This document shows, piece by piece, positions 1 through 11,099 of a stretch of 64,000 nt of DNA. The notes beneath the pieces are model-generated. The model was not told where the DNA came from and made no database searches. It worked only from the letters and a program-made list of their open reading frames with translations. The position numbers and the translations under genes were made by a program. The DNA lies in the NCBI GenBank assembly GCA_019321725.1, contig CM033120.1, positions 6,949,694 through 7,013,693 on the forward strand. The letters are read 5' to 3'. This DNA comes from Paulownia fortunei (lineage: Eukaryota; Streptophyta; Magnoliopsida; Lamiales; Paulowniaceae). The stretch's first letter is position 1. Each line of letters begins with the position of its first letter.

Positions 1-1563
1 CATGATGTTTCTTTTGATTATACACGAATCTTTCAAAAATTTGACATAAGTGAAACTTGATTGATTGCATCCAACAATAGAATATTAATCTTGACTTGTT
101 TAAAAACTCTAAAAATTTCAGCATTTGAGTTTAACTTTTGATTCGGTTGCAATTTTTTAGGAAAAAAAGCTAGAGGTGAATATTTTATTTTTCATCATTT
201 CCAAACTCACCTTCATTAAACTTACCTTCATCGTCAAAACTATTTTCATTCTTCATTTTTTAAAAGTTTTTGGAATGGATAGTCTTGTTAACAATTTTTT
301 CATTCCGAAAAGTTGTGATTGAATTAGCCTCCTTGAAAGAATTTTCACCTAAAGTAGAAACATGACACTAAGTGAAAGGATTAAGTTGAGGTTCAGTAGA
401 AAATTTACCTTTTTCATGAGTATGCAAAGAAGTTGTTAGTGTTGAAAGTATGCTTTTGACCTCATTGATAGCTTGTGAAGTCCAGTTATTAATGTTTATT
501 TATCCATGCATGAATGCTTGCAAATTCTCCTCAAGGGATTTTGTATATGAAGTGGGATAAGAATTAAAGTTTGGTGGCTTTTGTGAATGTAACGGTTGGG
601 CACGGTTCTCATCTCGCCAACTAAAATTAGGATAATTTCTCCATTGTGGATTATAAGTTTGCTTTTTAAATGTGTTCATGACATTTACTTGTACTGGAAT
701 ATTTGGGCATTCATTGACAGAGTGTCCCATAAGTTTACAATTTCTATAAACTTTTTCATCTTGCACAAATCTAATTTCCTTTACTTTTTTAACTTCTACG
801 ACCTCAACTTTTCATGTTAAACTAGCAATCCTAGCATTTAGATCATCTTATTAACTAAGGTAATATTTTTCTTTATTACTATTACCAATATTAGATCTAA
901 TAGAATATTGGAAAAAATTAACACTATATCATGATTGGGAGTTTTCTGCCAAATGGTCTAGATATTCTAGGGTTTCATCAGGTTCTTTATCAAGAAACTC
1001 ACCATTACACATTATTTCAACAAATTATTTTTGTTTTAGGAGTTAAACCTTCATAAAAGAAACTAATTAAATGTAATTTTTCAAAACCATGATGTGGGCA
1101 TGAATTCAACCAATTTTTAAATCTTTCCTAACATTAAAAGAAAGTTTCGTTAGAATTTTGAGAAAAATTTTGGATTTATCTTTTCAAAGCATTAGTTTTT
1201 ATGAGTTGGAAAGAACTGTTTCAAAATTTCATTTTGCATTTCCTGCCAAGTGCCAACTGACCTAGATTTTAAAGAGTTAAAACCAAGTTTTTTCTTTATC
1301 TTTTAATGAAAAAAAATTGAGTTTAACTATGTCATTTATACAACTCTGATATTCAAAAGTGGCAGAAGCTACATAATTTTTTTTCATATGCAAGTAAGGG
1401 CTTTCAGAGTCTAAACCATAGAAATTAGAAAGTAAATGGATCACACCTGGCTTGAAGTGAAAATTATTTACACTAAGAGGAAAAATGAAACAAGGAGAAG
1501 AACTTCGAGGAGGTTGCAAGTAATAATGCACAGTACGCATTAGACACTTTCATTTTCAGCCAT
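1..1563 (-). pseudogene. Athila-type Gypsy gag, degenerate, runs off left edge
   Basis: Relic of the capsid/nucleocapsid polyprotein of an Athila-lineage Gypsy retrotransposon. On the minus strand a start codon at 1563-1561 opens MAENESV and meets a stop; a shifted frame (1540-1277) then carries family features YLQPPRSSSP, FKPGVIHLLSNFYGLDSESPYLH. After more frame breaks, 766-500 shows a knuckle-like C..MGHSVNECP followed by TYNPQWRNYPNFSW, a hallmark of Athila-type Gag. From about 480 to 1 the C-terminal Gag linker (EKGKF, QLNPF) is recognisable. Protease and pol would lie beyond the window's left end. The PBS (1739-1757) and 5' LTR (1764-3548) are upstream. It cannot make a functional protein. 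Family assignment is from motif recognition. Confidence 0.75.
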
Positions 1564-1738
1564 GGTGAAAGTGTGTGGAGGTAACTCAAACAAATTTCCA
1601 AACAATGTTTCAGAATTATTTCTAATTAAACAAAAAAAAATATGACTACAATGCCATATGAACATATAACCATAAAGAAAACAAATAAACAATATTTATA
1701 AAGGAAAAATATTTACAAACCTAAATACTTACCTTGCC

Positions 1739-1757
1739 TTCCCCGGCTACGGCACCA
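1739..1757 (-). promoter_or_regulatory. Primer binding site of left Athila element (tRNA-Asp type)
   Basis: Read on minus this is TGGTGCCGTAGCCGGGGA, two mismatches from the complement of the plant tRNA-Asp 3' end used to prime Athila-type reverse transcription. It lies a few bases inside the LTR end (1764) and about 180 bp upstream of gag, which sets the element's orientation. Confidence 0.75.
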
Positions 1758-1763
1758 AAAACT

Positions 1764-3548
1764 TGCTACAACTTTAACATTGCAAACTCAAATACAAGTT
1801 ATGCCAAGTAATAAATTTCTTGAGAATTCGAGGTCGATCCACAGGAAAGTTGTTTAAAGTTTTTGAATTTATATTTCTTAAAAAATGGGTTGAACGTGGT
1901 TTATAATATATAGAAAAATTTATGATATAAACTAAGAAATCAAAATAATAAAAGTCTTGAGGATTAGAGATCCGATCTTAAGTTTTGGATAAAGGAATGA
2001 TTATTTATTTTTTTACCTCTTTTAAATGACACAATTGGAATCCATACATAATAGAGGTTCCAATGGGAAGATGTTATCAAATAACTCATGCATTAAGGTA
2101 ATCATGATATTATCTTACTTTTTGCAAATTATCTCTTAACACCAATACTTGTTTATGGGATCAAGTATTTATGCACATTTTTATCTACAACAAATCAAGG
2201 TTTCAAATTAGGAGTTGATGGGGTAGAATTGTATAATAAGCTAAATAAACCCAAGTATTTGTTGTGTCATTGGAGATACATAAATCAAGAATCACCAAAA
2301 AATAAGAAAGTTTTAAACTCGAATACTTATTTATGGGATCAAGTATTTATGCGCACCTTTGTCTTCAACAAATTAAGGTTTCACATTAGCAGTCGATGGG
2401 GTAGAACTATACAATAATCTAAATAAACCCAAGTATTTTTTGTGCCATTGGTAATACATAAATCAAGAATCTTCATTAAACAAGGAGGGTTTCAAACAAA
2501 AAATTAGAATAATAAAACAACACACATGAATATTATGAACCTTTATAGCCATTCATCTTCCTCCATCAAGAGTTTCACCTTTCTCCTCACCTTAAATGAA
2601 ATTTATAAAGATATAATGAAAGTAGAAAATACTAAAAATATAAGAGAAACTAGAGAATACATTTTTATTACTACTTGAAAACTTACATTACTATTAGAAA
2701 ACTTAGCCTAAAGAAAGACAATAATAAAACTTTTTTCCACCCTCTAAGAGTTTTTGTACATCTTGAATGTCATCTAAGAGCACTTATTTATGGTAGAAGA
2801 GTACCTAAATTGGCATCTCCATATTAGCTTTCAATGTGATATAAATTCACATATTCTTTTCAGATTCGAATTTTGTTACACATTTTTTGTCATCTAATCT
2901 GCTGAATTTGGAAAAGTGATCAATAAGAAATTGTAGATTTGTCTATTAACTTTACTTTTCAACTTGAATCATCTAATTCCAACCCCTAAAATGAAAGTTA
3001 TGCTTGATTTAAAGAGGTGTATCAGTATAGATAGATTCTTTCCAATACACACATTTGGACAAATATTTTGCTATAATCAAGGATGAATAAGGCTGAGCTT
3101 CTAATAGGAAAACTATAGTTCAATCTCTTGAATTTGAAATGAAGTAAGAATCAAATCCATAGGGCTTTTGATAATGAAGTTATGCCCAAAATACAAAACC
3201 TATACAAGTTTAAAAATATGCTTATTTTGAACTTAAGCAAGCCCAACAATCAATTGCAAAAGTCTAGATGATTTCTTGCATATATATTTTGATCTACACA
3301 TGATGGACTTAGGCAAAAATTACTATTTTCTTCTAATTGTGATGCTTCTTTGATCTAAAGAAATATTATCTCCCAACTTGCTAACAAAACATGTTGTCTT
3401 CTTCGATTTTATTTAGGCTCTTTTTTATCTCTTTTTGTTGATTGATTCCCTAACATAAAATATTAATAAAACTATAATATTAATAAGAATAAAGAAAGAA
3501 AAGTATAAAGAATTTAATATAAAAATATGTCAAAATATGCACTTATCA
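1764..3548 (-). mobile_element. 5' LTR of left Athila-type element
   Basis: Inferred long terminal repeat of the minus-strand Athila element. On minus it starts TGATAAGTGCATATTTTGAC (3548) and ends GTTGTAGCA (1764), giving TG...CA ends directly before the PBS. Near the PBS end it contains GATCGACCTCGAATTC, the wording typical of Athila-type LTR ends. The length (about 1.8 kb) suits this lineage. The outer edge rests on the TG dinucleotide and the change of sequence at 3549, because no second LTR copy is present in the window. Confidence 0.6.
2143..2475. repeat. 178-bp tandem duplication inside the Athila LTR
   Basis: Two diverged direct copies, about 2143-2320 and 2321-2475, share the landmarks TTTATGGGATCAAGTATTTATG, AAATAAACCCAAGTATTT and CATAAATCAAGAATC in the same order at an offset of 178 bp. 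Tandem duplications inside LTRs are common and usually come from slippage or unequal recombination. Confidence 0.85.
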
Positions 3549-3553
3549 GCCAT

Positions 3554-4437
3554 TGTGCCTGGGCGCCAAAATAGGGAGCCTAGGCGCCATCAGTGGTATA
3601 GAATTATTTCTATTTGCTTGGAATGGTGACAAGTGGTGGCCCTTCACCTTTGTTTTGACACATTTTTGGATATATATATATACCCTAGATACATATAATT
3701 TGATTGGGTGCGCAATCAAATTAGATTTGAGAATTTCCTACAACTAAATTAAAGATTTTGGATCTGTAATTGTCTTGAATTTCTAATCATGTGTAGCAAA
3801 TTATGATTAATGATTATAAGATTTGTTAATTGAAATGAAAAACATAACCTAAGTTGAATGACTCGAGCTTATGTGGTTTTTGCTTAAATCAATCTATCAT
3901 TCTTGTTTTATTGCATCAATTGAATTAAGTTTAGAGAGTTTGTTTTAGGTTGTTTGATGGGTAGGGAATTAGGTAGAGAGCTTGTTCTACCTATCGAGCA
4001 ATTAAGAAAAGATCGAGGTAGTAGAGCTTGATATTACCTATAGTTGATAATTTCAATGGCAAGTTGTTAATAATATTGATATGAAATTATAACCCATTGT
4101 TTAGTTGCAGTGAAGGAAACCTCAAGCTACTTTAATCACTTGTTGCTTGTTGTTTTGATTTAGATTGCTTTGCATTTTATTTAGTTTTAATTTTTGCAAT
4201 ATTAGTTAATTGGATCAAACCCCTCCCCCCAATGTTTGTTGTTTATTTCTAGACTTTACTTGTTGAGTCTTAGCCTTAGGTTAGTAAATTTGAAGTCAAA
4301 TTTCTTAGTTAATGAGTCGATAGTAAATTAGTTGGCCTTGATCCTCATGGAATCGACTCTTATTCACTCTATACTCGTTAAAATGTTATTGAATAGTACG
4401 GTATAAATTTGGTATGTCTGCAGCAACTTATCCATAT
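3554..4437 (+). mobile_element. 5' LTR region of right Athila-type element
   Basis: LTR-like DNA ending just before the PBS at 4441. The closing part (about 4340-4428) reads CATGGAATCGACTCTTATTC...TCTGCAGCA, the usual final stretch of Athila-type LTRs. The left edge is a guess (TGTGCCTGGG at 3554, immediately beyond the neighbouring LTR). It includes a small perfect hairpin with 10-bp arms at 3697-3706 and 3713-3722. Confidence 0.5.
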
Positions 4438-4440
4438 TTT

Positions 4441-4459
4441 TGGCATCATCGTTGGGGAT
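4441..4459 (+). promoter_or_regulatory. Degenerate primer binding site of right Athila element
   Basis: TTGGCATCATCGTTGGGGA resembles TTGGCGCCGTTGCCGGGGA, the Athila tRNA-Asp primer site, with several mismatches mostly of the methyl-C deamination kind. It sits between the LTR end and a gag relic on the same strand. Confidence 0.65.
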
Positions 4460-4655
4460 CAAGTATCTAATTGATTCATTATCCTTTTTAGTTTTTCATT
4501 TTACTTATTTCTTTTTATTAGTATAATTCAACTTATTTTCTTATTATTTCAGGGTTTTATATCAGAGGACTTGAAGTTAAGACTTAAGTAGATTTGAATT
4601 AATTTGAACACTGCTGTCATAGTTACCATCACACCCATCTATACCTCCAATCAAT

Positions 4656-5230
4656 TCACCACTTAAGCTCGAGTTTGAAACTCTTTCTCCTATTTCTAAA
4701 ACTCCTCATCACCCCAAAACTATTGAAATGCTGAATAACTATATAACATTGAAGGTGTTGGTTGCCCCCAATTTGGAGAATCAACCATTGTGTATTATCT
4801 ATCCCAATTTGGAAGCAAGTTTTGAACTTAAATTGGGGATGATCTATCTTTTGCCCATATTCCATGGCTTTGTGGGTGAGAACCCAAATAAACACTTGAA
4901 TGAATTTCATGTTGTGTGCTCCAATATGAAATCGACAGGCATTTCAGAAGAAAACATCAAGCTCATTGCCTTTCTGTTTTCATTGGCAGACTCAATGAAA
5001 GAGTGGCTTTATTATCTACCATCTGGCAAGATTACCACATGGAACAAAATGCGAAGGGTGTTCCTTGAGAGATATTTTCCAGCATCTAAGGCAGGGAGCA
5101 TCTAAAAAGAAATATGTGGGATTCGACAATACAATGAGGAATCTTTCTATGAATATTGTGAAAGATTTAAGAAGTTGTACACCAATTATCCTCATCATCA
5201 AATCAGCAATCAACTTCTTATCTAATATTT
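4656..5230 (+). pseudogene. Athila-type Gypsy gag, truncated
   Basis: N-terminal half of an Athila-type Gag. The frame 4728-5102 reads TLKVLVAPNLENQPLCI, then FELKLGMIYLLPIFHG, GENPNKHLNEFHVVC, FSLADSMKEWLYYLP and FLERYFPASKAGSI, in the order expected for the Retrotrans_gag domain. A stop (TAA, 5103-5105) interrupts the conserved continuation KEICGIRQYNEESFYEYCERFKKL and then PHHQISNQLLI to about 5224. Similarity ends abruptly near 5230, where unrelated AT-rich DNA begins. No protease, RT or integrase follows. Non-functional. Confidence 0.8.
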
Positions 5231-5500
5231 CCTTCTCGTCCTAAACCCACCCCGTTCAATTTTTTATTTTTTGAAATTTATTCTATATATTTAATTGATA
5301 TTATTTTATTAAAATGTATTTTTTTATAAATTTTTATGTTATTATTATTAAAAAATATTTTTTTTTTTTTTTTTAAATTATTAAACAAATCTAACCCATA
5401 GGATCTAGGTCCGAGGCGAGTCTGGGTCCTAAAAAAATTTAATGGGATAGGTCTTGAATTTAACTAAACCCACCCTAGACCCACCCCGTTGCTATCTCTA
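5231..5500. repeat. Possible short hAT-type non-autonomous fragment
   Basis: AT-rich core flanked by related motifs: CCTAAACCCACCCCGTTCAA at about 5240 and ACCCACCCCGTTGCTATCTC at about 5480. Read on minus, the latter gives GAGATAGCAACGGGGTGGG, resembling the AGGGATGGCAACGGGG ends of many plant hAT-derived elements. The two motifs are not in clean inverted orientation and no target duplication was found. Confidence 0.3.
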
Positions 5501-6385
5501 ATCTTAACTAACTAAACTGTAGACAACACAACAAATCCCCTTGCTTTAATTTCATGTTGCCCCTTTTGAGAATTTTCTTTTGAGAAATGCAGTGCTATTT
5601 CATAAGAAAATGGCACTTTTGACTAAAATTAATTGAAAACATTATTTTATCACTCTTATTTTATTTTTGGAATATTTCAAAAAAAATGTAAAATTAAGTT
5701 TTTTTTAAATCATATTCTCAATTAAAATAATAATATGACTTCAACTATTATTTTTAAAAATAATAATATAAAACATATACAATATTTATACTTTTTAAAA
5801 TTTCAATCCAAAGCAAGAGAGTTAAATTCTTTTTCCGTCTCTTATAGTCAAATTAATAGACACATAATCCATTATTTTCAAGCAACGGGCCATATAAGTT
5901 TATTAACTACAAGTGTTATAACTAATTTACACCTTGATTTACATAGTGATCTGGTGTGATGATGGTATATATATCATGATTATTATTCATTGTAAGGTTT
6001 TCAAAGTCCACAGGCTCGGAATATATATTGTTGGACTTTCAACATCCTTGGGCTTGTAAATATTCTTCTTGGGCCTTGTTAGGTTGATTGTCTTTATTGG
6101 GCGAATTTACTATAGCACATCAAATGTATAAGTTTATTAACTTCTGGACTAAAGCTTTGAATGTGTTGAAGACAAAATTTACTGAGTTTAATTATATTTT
6201 CCAAAAAACAATTACTGAAATGAGATTCTTAAATAAAGAATTTTTTATCTTTTCCAAAATGACAAATTTAAAATATTCACGTTTAAGTGTTATGTTATTC
6301 ATTAAGATTAAGAAGTGAAGATATATACCACGAGCATAGATTTAAAATATTTTTGGAAAAATAATGTGGTAGCGAAAGTGACGAG
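5501..6385. other. AT-rich intergenic DNA, no gene seen
   Basis: Only short chance ORFs rich in Ile, Asn and Lys are present. No domain or repeat boundary was recognised. Confidence 0.5.
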
Positions 6386-6722
6386 CTAGAGAGGTGATGC
6401 TGAAGAGAAAAGAGAGAAAATGGAATATAAAAAGAGACAAATAGAAAAAATAGAGAAGATTTGAGAAAAATGAAAAGAGAGAAAAAGGAAATGGATGAAG
6501 TAAAGAGAAAAATAGAAAAAGAGAGAAAATGAAAAAAGGAAGAAAAATGAGAGAGAAGAAAAAGGAAACCACGGAAGAAATAGAAAAGTAGGAAAAGAGA
6601 GAAAATGGAAAAAAATGAGAGAAAATAAGAAGAAAAAGAGAAAAACACAAAAAAGAAAGAAAAAAATGGAGAAAAAAAAGGAAGAAGAAAAATGGAAAAG
6701 AAAAAAGAATAGAAAAAACAGA
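6386..6722. repeat. Purine-rich (GA/A) low-complexity tract
   Basis: About 340 bp in which the plus strand is almost all A and G, with degenerate GAGAAAA/GAAAAAG units and very few pyrimidines. The overlapping Phe/Ser/Leu-rich minus-strand ORFs are a by-product of this composition. Confidence 0.9.
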
Positions 6723-7382
6723 CCATAGTGGTAGCATTCCACTTATCTATAAAATTTGTGCCTTGAAATTATTTATTTTTCCTTTTAAACCCCAAATTTA
6801 ATAAGTATGATGTTTTCCATCTAAATGTTAAGGACCAAAAGTGCAAAAAAAGGACCTACAACATTGGACTAAATTTAATAAGTATGATTATAAACTAGAT
6901 GTCCCCCATATTTTAAACTAAAAAAATAATTTTTTTATTCAATTGATAAGTTTTTTTACGTCCACTACCCTGAATATTTCAAATTAGTCAAGCCAATGTA
7001 TTTTATGTGTTGATATAGCTAGATAGTTAGTTCTAAATAAGATTGAATATTTTATAGCATATAGGAAGTATTTTAAATAAGTTTAGCCAAATACCATGTA
7101 TGGTTTTTAATAAAAAATTTAGGTAAAATTGCATTTTTTAGTCCATTGAATAAGGGGTCTACATATTTAGCCCCTCGCTCTACAAAAATTCTTAAAACAT
7201 CCCAAAATTCAAAAAATGTAGCATATTCAATCCCAAAATGCTAATTTCATTAGTTTAACAGGGTAGCCCATGTGCATAACACATGGCAATTAAGTCCAAC
7301 CGTGTGTTCGAAACTAAATGAGCTCATAGAGCTAACGTGGAAGGGGATGTACTTTAGCCAATCCCCATCAAAATCCCTAAAC
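6723..7382. other. Intergenic DNA left of the Tat insertion
   Basis: No gene recognised. The segment was split by the Tat-type insertion and continues at 13698. Its part at 7120-7380 resembles generic plant MITE-like filler, without clear ends. Confidence 0.4.
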
Positions 7383-7387
7383 CCTAC

Positions 7388-7854
7388 TAATGTTGCTATT
7401 TTTTGTATGTTGAGGTGTATCAATGAATCTACAACATGTGTCCACAAACTCGCAATTCCTAAAGATGGATTCTTACCTACACCAAGAATAGATAGTTAGA
7501 AACGCCCTAGGGTTATCCCTAGAAAACCTATCCGATATTTAAGCCAGTAAATATCCGAAAGAATAAGTACTAACTCAAAGCGTGGAATAAAATTATGTAC
7601 CTTGTAAATGTGGAGATAGGGGCTATTTATACCTATTTATTTTGGGACATGAGCCTCATAGGCCTTTGAAATTACGTAAGCCTCATGGGCCAAGTTGCCT
7701 TTTTAGCTAGATGTTTTGTATCTTTTGGCCACTTGGGCCTCTTATAGAACTTGTGCTATTAACTTGCCCTGGATCTGAGTTAATTATCTATTGAGCTCAA
7801 GTAAAAAGTAAAATAAATAAATAAAATAAATAAATCTAATTTTCATACACATCA
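7388..7854 (-). repeat. 3' LTR of the Tat-lineage element
   Basis: On minus it runs from TGATGTGTATGAAAATT (7854) to AGCAACATTA (7388), ending TA where the partner LTR has CA. It contains an AAAT microsatellite at 7806-7834. It matches 13222-13692 along its full length with many substitutions, so the insertion is old. Confidence 0.9.
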
Positions 7855-7875
7855 TACTACCCCCCCAACTCTCGG
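7855..7875 (-). promoter_or_regulatory. Polypurine tract of the Tat-lineage element
   Basis: On minus, GAGAGTTGGGGGGGTAGTA lies immediately upstream of the 3' LTR. Such purine runs prime plus-strand DNA synthesis in LTR retrotransposons. Confidence 0.7.
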
Positions 7876-8164
7876 GCAAAAGCAGCTAGCTGAGAGTTGA
7901 AGTCCTTATGAGGTGTTTGAGTACTCCTAGCATATTAAGGGGAAGAGGAGCCTTTTGCCTCAATTCAATAGGGAGCCCTTTGAACTTTATAATCTGAGCT
8001 ATGAGTTCCAAAGATAAGTACTTCTCTTATAACTTCACCTTTAATTTTTTTCTTTTCCCTTATTCTCTATCTTAGTTATGTTCGGGAGAGTAGGAATACC
8101 TTAACGTCACGGTAGAGACAGGAGCGTGACAGGGGGTGAGGGAGAGTCACGTGGTCGTGGCACC

Positions 8165-8320
8165 CAACTAAGGCGAAGGTGCCTCGATCGGGGTTCTTTT
8201 CGATCGAGGTACTACTATCTCGATTAGGCATTCCTTGTACGACTGAGGCACCTCTATCTTGGCCAGTTTTTTTTATCTGGCCGAGGCTTTGCCTCAATCG
8301 ATTTTCTCTGATCTAGCTAA
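8165..8320. repeat. Degenerate short-period repeat (CTCGATCGAGG/GGCCGAGG motifs)
   Basis: Several imperfect copies of motifs such as CCTCGATCGGGG, CGATCGAGG, CGACTGAGGCACCTC and TCTGGCCGAGG, spaced roughly 35-40 bp apart. This is comparatively GC-rich for the window and lies in the region between the coding relics and the 3' LTR of the Tat element, where subrepeats are often found. Confidence 0.5.
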
Positions 8321-8551
8321 AACTTCTCCATTTCGGTTATTTTTTTCTATAAACAATTTATCTAGGCCTCGCTTAGGATCCTTTTCTAGCTTCGGGAGTA
8401 GTTCCTCTCAGGGCAAGGGTCTTGTAAGTTGTGATGTTTAGCTAGTTCCTTTCAACCTTCCTCTTTATTCAGTAGCTAACTTAGGTAAAAGATCAATTTC
8501 TATAGAGTATCTTGAGAGAGTGTAACTAGAGTTGAGGGATACACTTCTAGG

Positions 8552-10400
8552 ATTACCTGAGTGCTAATTCATTGGAGTATGAGGAGTCCAATGGCCAAAA
8601 ACGTAGCGTAGGTTCATCTGAGAGCCATGATAGTAACGGGGATCTTGATGATAGTGGTCAGGGTGAGCCAAACCTAATGGATCATCTGAGTCAAGTGAGG
8701 ACCCTTCTACTTGTAGCTTAGTTGTTTGTCATTGTAGGGTGATGAGACTTGACTCCCTAGATAGCATGGTTTCTAGGACCGACTTGACCTCACTTTGGAG
8801 AAGATTAGATTTGCCATTTTATTTTAAGTTATAGCTCTATCTGCCAGAAAGAGACTTAGGGAGGCACCTGATGGTTACTTCACTATCTATATGTCCAGTT
8901 TTGCTTGTGGATTCTCGCTTCTTCTTTCTCCCCTTTTGGTTGAGGCTATGTGTGCTTATGGTCTTTGTGTAGGTCAACTTACTCCTAACTCCTACTCTTA
9001 CTTTGAGGGATTTCATCATCACTTAGAGAAGCTAAGACTTCCCATAACCCTAAAGAGTTTTCTTTGTCTTTTTATTATGAGGAGAGTGACATGGGAGTCT
9101 TTCTATCACTTCTTTCCCAGCCCTAGGTATAGGTTCTTAGACAGACTTGCTTCTTCTCAGGGGCCTTGGAAAGAGAAATTCTTTTATGTTAGAGATAATG
9201 GTTAGGGATTCCCCTACAAGTGGAGTAGCTCTCCTTCCATCCCTGCTATTCTTTGTAGTTCGCGTGAGGAGTTCATGTAGCATTATGTATTTACTAGGCT
9301 ATTTAATCATCATTTTGATGTTAGATGTTTGTTTTCTATGGGTAACTAAAATTTTCATATTGCTTTGTATATCTTAGCTATGTATAGTTATTGTTAATGC
9401 ATTGTTTTCTTTTCTCCAAGCAGAGAGCTAGATGTGTCAACCATTAGGTCCCACCAGAGGAGAAAGTGTGATGGCGAGGTGGGTTCGAGCTGGCCTCCAT
9501 CTAGGAGGGACAAAGATGAGCGGTGCTCCTCATCCAGGCACCCAAAGGTGAGCCCTGGTCTTCTTCCCCTCGATTGAGCGGACAGGTATAGTTAATCGTC
9601 TAAGCCTCCTTATGCTTCTGCTGCAAGCAAGAGACCAAGAGGGGAGGCTGGCAATTCCCTTTCTTAGAAGAGTTCGGGCTCTAGTATTTTCTCTCAAAGC
9701 ATTAATCTCTAGGAGGGGATTCAATTGTTGTGGGATACTTTAGACATATCTTTAGGCTGAAGCAAGACTAGAAATATCATCTGTGAGGACAATCTCCGGA
9801 GGCTCGGTCAGTTGCTTCCTCCCACCTGGATACCTTATTGGCGGGGGAGTTGGCTAGGGTAAGCAGCTTATCTTAGCTTTTTCTTTAACTTGGTTTATAT
9901 TTCTATTCTTGCATTGATATTTTCTACCTTTGTGTTTCTCCTCTCCTTGCTAGGCCTTGATAATTTCCACAGTTATAAGTCGTTGTGTTTCTAGATTAGA
10001 GGATGCGGCAGGGCATTTTGAGGCCGCGGTGAAGAAAAGTACTAAGAAGGTTGCTTGTCATGAAAGGAAGATAGCCGAAATAGCTAAGAGCCATGAGGAG
10101 TTGAAGTCTAAGTATGATCATGAGGTGAGGACTGGGGAAGGATTCCTAAAGTGTTAGGATAGGTCTAGCTTGCTTACCAACAGAGAGGTTGTTGCTGCAA
10201 GGACTTCAAGGCCTTTGATGCTTTTAATGAGGCGGTGCTTGACAAGCCTCGGTGATTTATGTCTAGAGTATACGCGACTGTAGACGTATCATGAGAGAGT
10301 TTGAATGTTTTTTTTAGGATGATGTGATGTTGCTTGATCCAGAGGTATCAGATCATGATGGAGCTGAGATCCCATCTCTTCACGATATCCTATAGGCTTC
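8552..10400 (+). pseudogene. Antisense ORF (aORF) relic of the Tat element, gypsy-type transposon domain
   Basis: The plus strand, opposite to the host element's gag-pol, carries a decayed gene related by recognition to the plant 'putative gypsy type transposon' family (Transposase_28-like). An acidic Ser/Asp/Gly-rich start (about 8570-8710) is followed by 8891-9220 with GQLTPNSYSYFEGFHH, ESFYHFFPSPRYRFLDR and GPWKEKFFYVRDNG, the conserved 'W K.. FF.V' block. At 9957-10157 a charged, coiled-coil-like stretch (AAGHFEAAVKKSTKKVACHERKI...) and at about 10205-10390 FKAFDAFNEAVLDK plus an acidic tail match the family's C-terminal part. Splice-like boundaries are visible (GTAAGC at 9859 to TTGCTAG at 9953). 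Stops break all frames. Tat-lineage elements are known to carry antisense ORFs between pol and the 3' LTR; no function is established. Confidence 0.6.
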
Positions 10401-10623
10401 CACTGTGACAATGGTTTTTTTTCTCTGCCCTAATAGGCACGCTCATTCTACTTCTGTTATTTCTATTTTCTGCCATATGATATAAATAATTGAGACTTTC
10501 TATCCTTTGTGTTTTATCTTGCTTCCTCACATATGTTATGACTTTTGTGAGACTATATCGCCTCAACGGGCGTAAAGGTAACTCATAGTAACATTATATC
10601 TTCACGGATAGGGCTTATTGATG

Positions 10624-10838
10624 TGCCCGAGTTGGTTGTAAGCTAATGCTTATGGGATTGTATGCTCGCTCAAGGGACTGTCAGGTTTGGGTTATGCACG
10701 TAGCCATCACTTAGGGGACAATCAGGTGCCCAGGATATGTATATAGCTATTACTTAGGAGACTATCAAGTGTCTGGGATATGTGCATGGTAATTGCTTAT
10801 GGGTTTATATTATTGCCTGTCTTTTAGTTAATCAATTT
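10624..10838. repeat. 43-bp minisatellite in the Tat element
   Basis: Units start at about 10668, 10710, 10753 and 10796, each built on CTTAGGGGACAATCAGGTG followed by GGATATGTATATAGC-like text. A more diverged unit precedes them. Short tandem arrays between coding and 3' LTR regions are typical of Tat-lineage elements. Confidence 0.75.
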
Positions 10839-11099
10839 CTTAGGCCTTGGGAGCACCAATTTTTCCAGATGTATAATGTAAACACTCAAAATATTAGAGC
10901 AATAATGTAGATAGCAGTAGACTTACAGAGAAATTTCATGGTCAATGCAAAATGTAAATCTCCTACACATGGGCAGTCCTAGGAAAATAAATATAAACAA
11001 TATATATAAATTGTTTAAGCAGTGCGTACGCTGAAGATTGTTTAAAAGCTCAAAGGCTTGGGAAGCAGTAAAAACTAAAGAAAAACTAATGTGTGAGAA

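Noticed and set aside
3697..3722. Perfect 10-bp-arm hairpin as a terminator
   Set aside because: Hairpin terminators are not used by plant nuclear genes; it is a small palindrome in an LTR.
6295..6742. Three overlapping 118-143 codon minus-strand ORFs rich in Phe/Ser/Leu
   Set aside because: They are translations of a purine-rich low-complexity tract; open frames follow from the lack of pyrimidines on plus.
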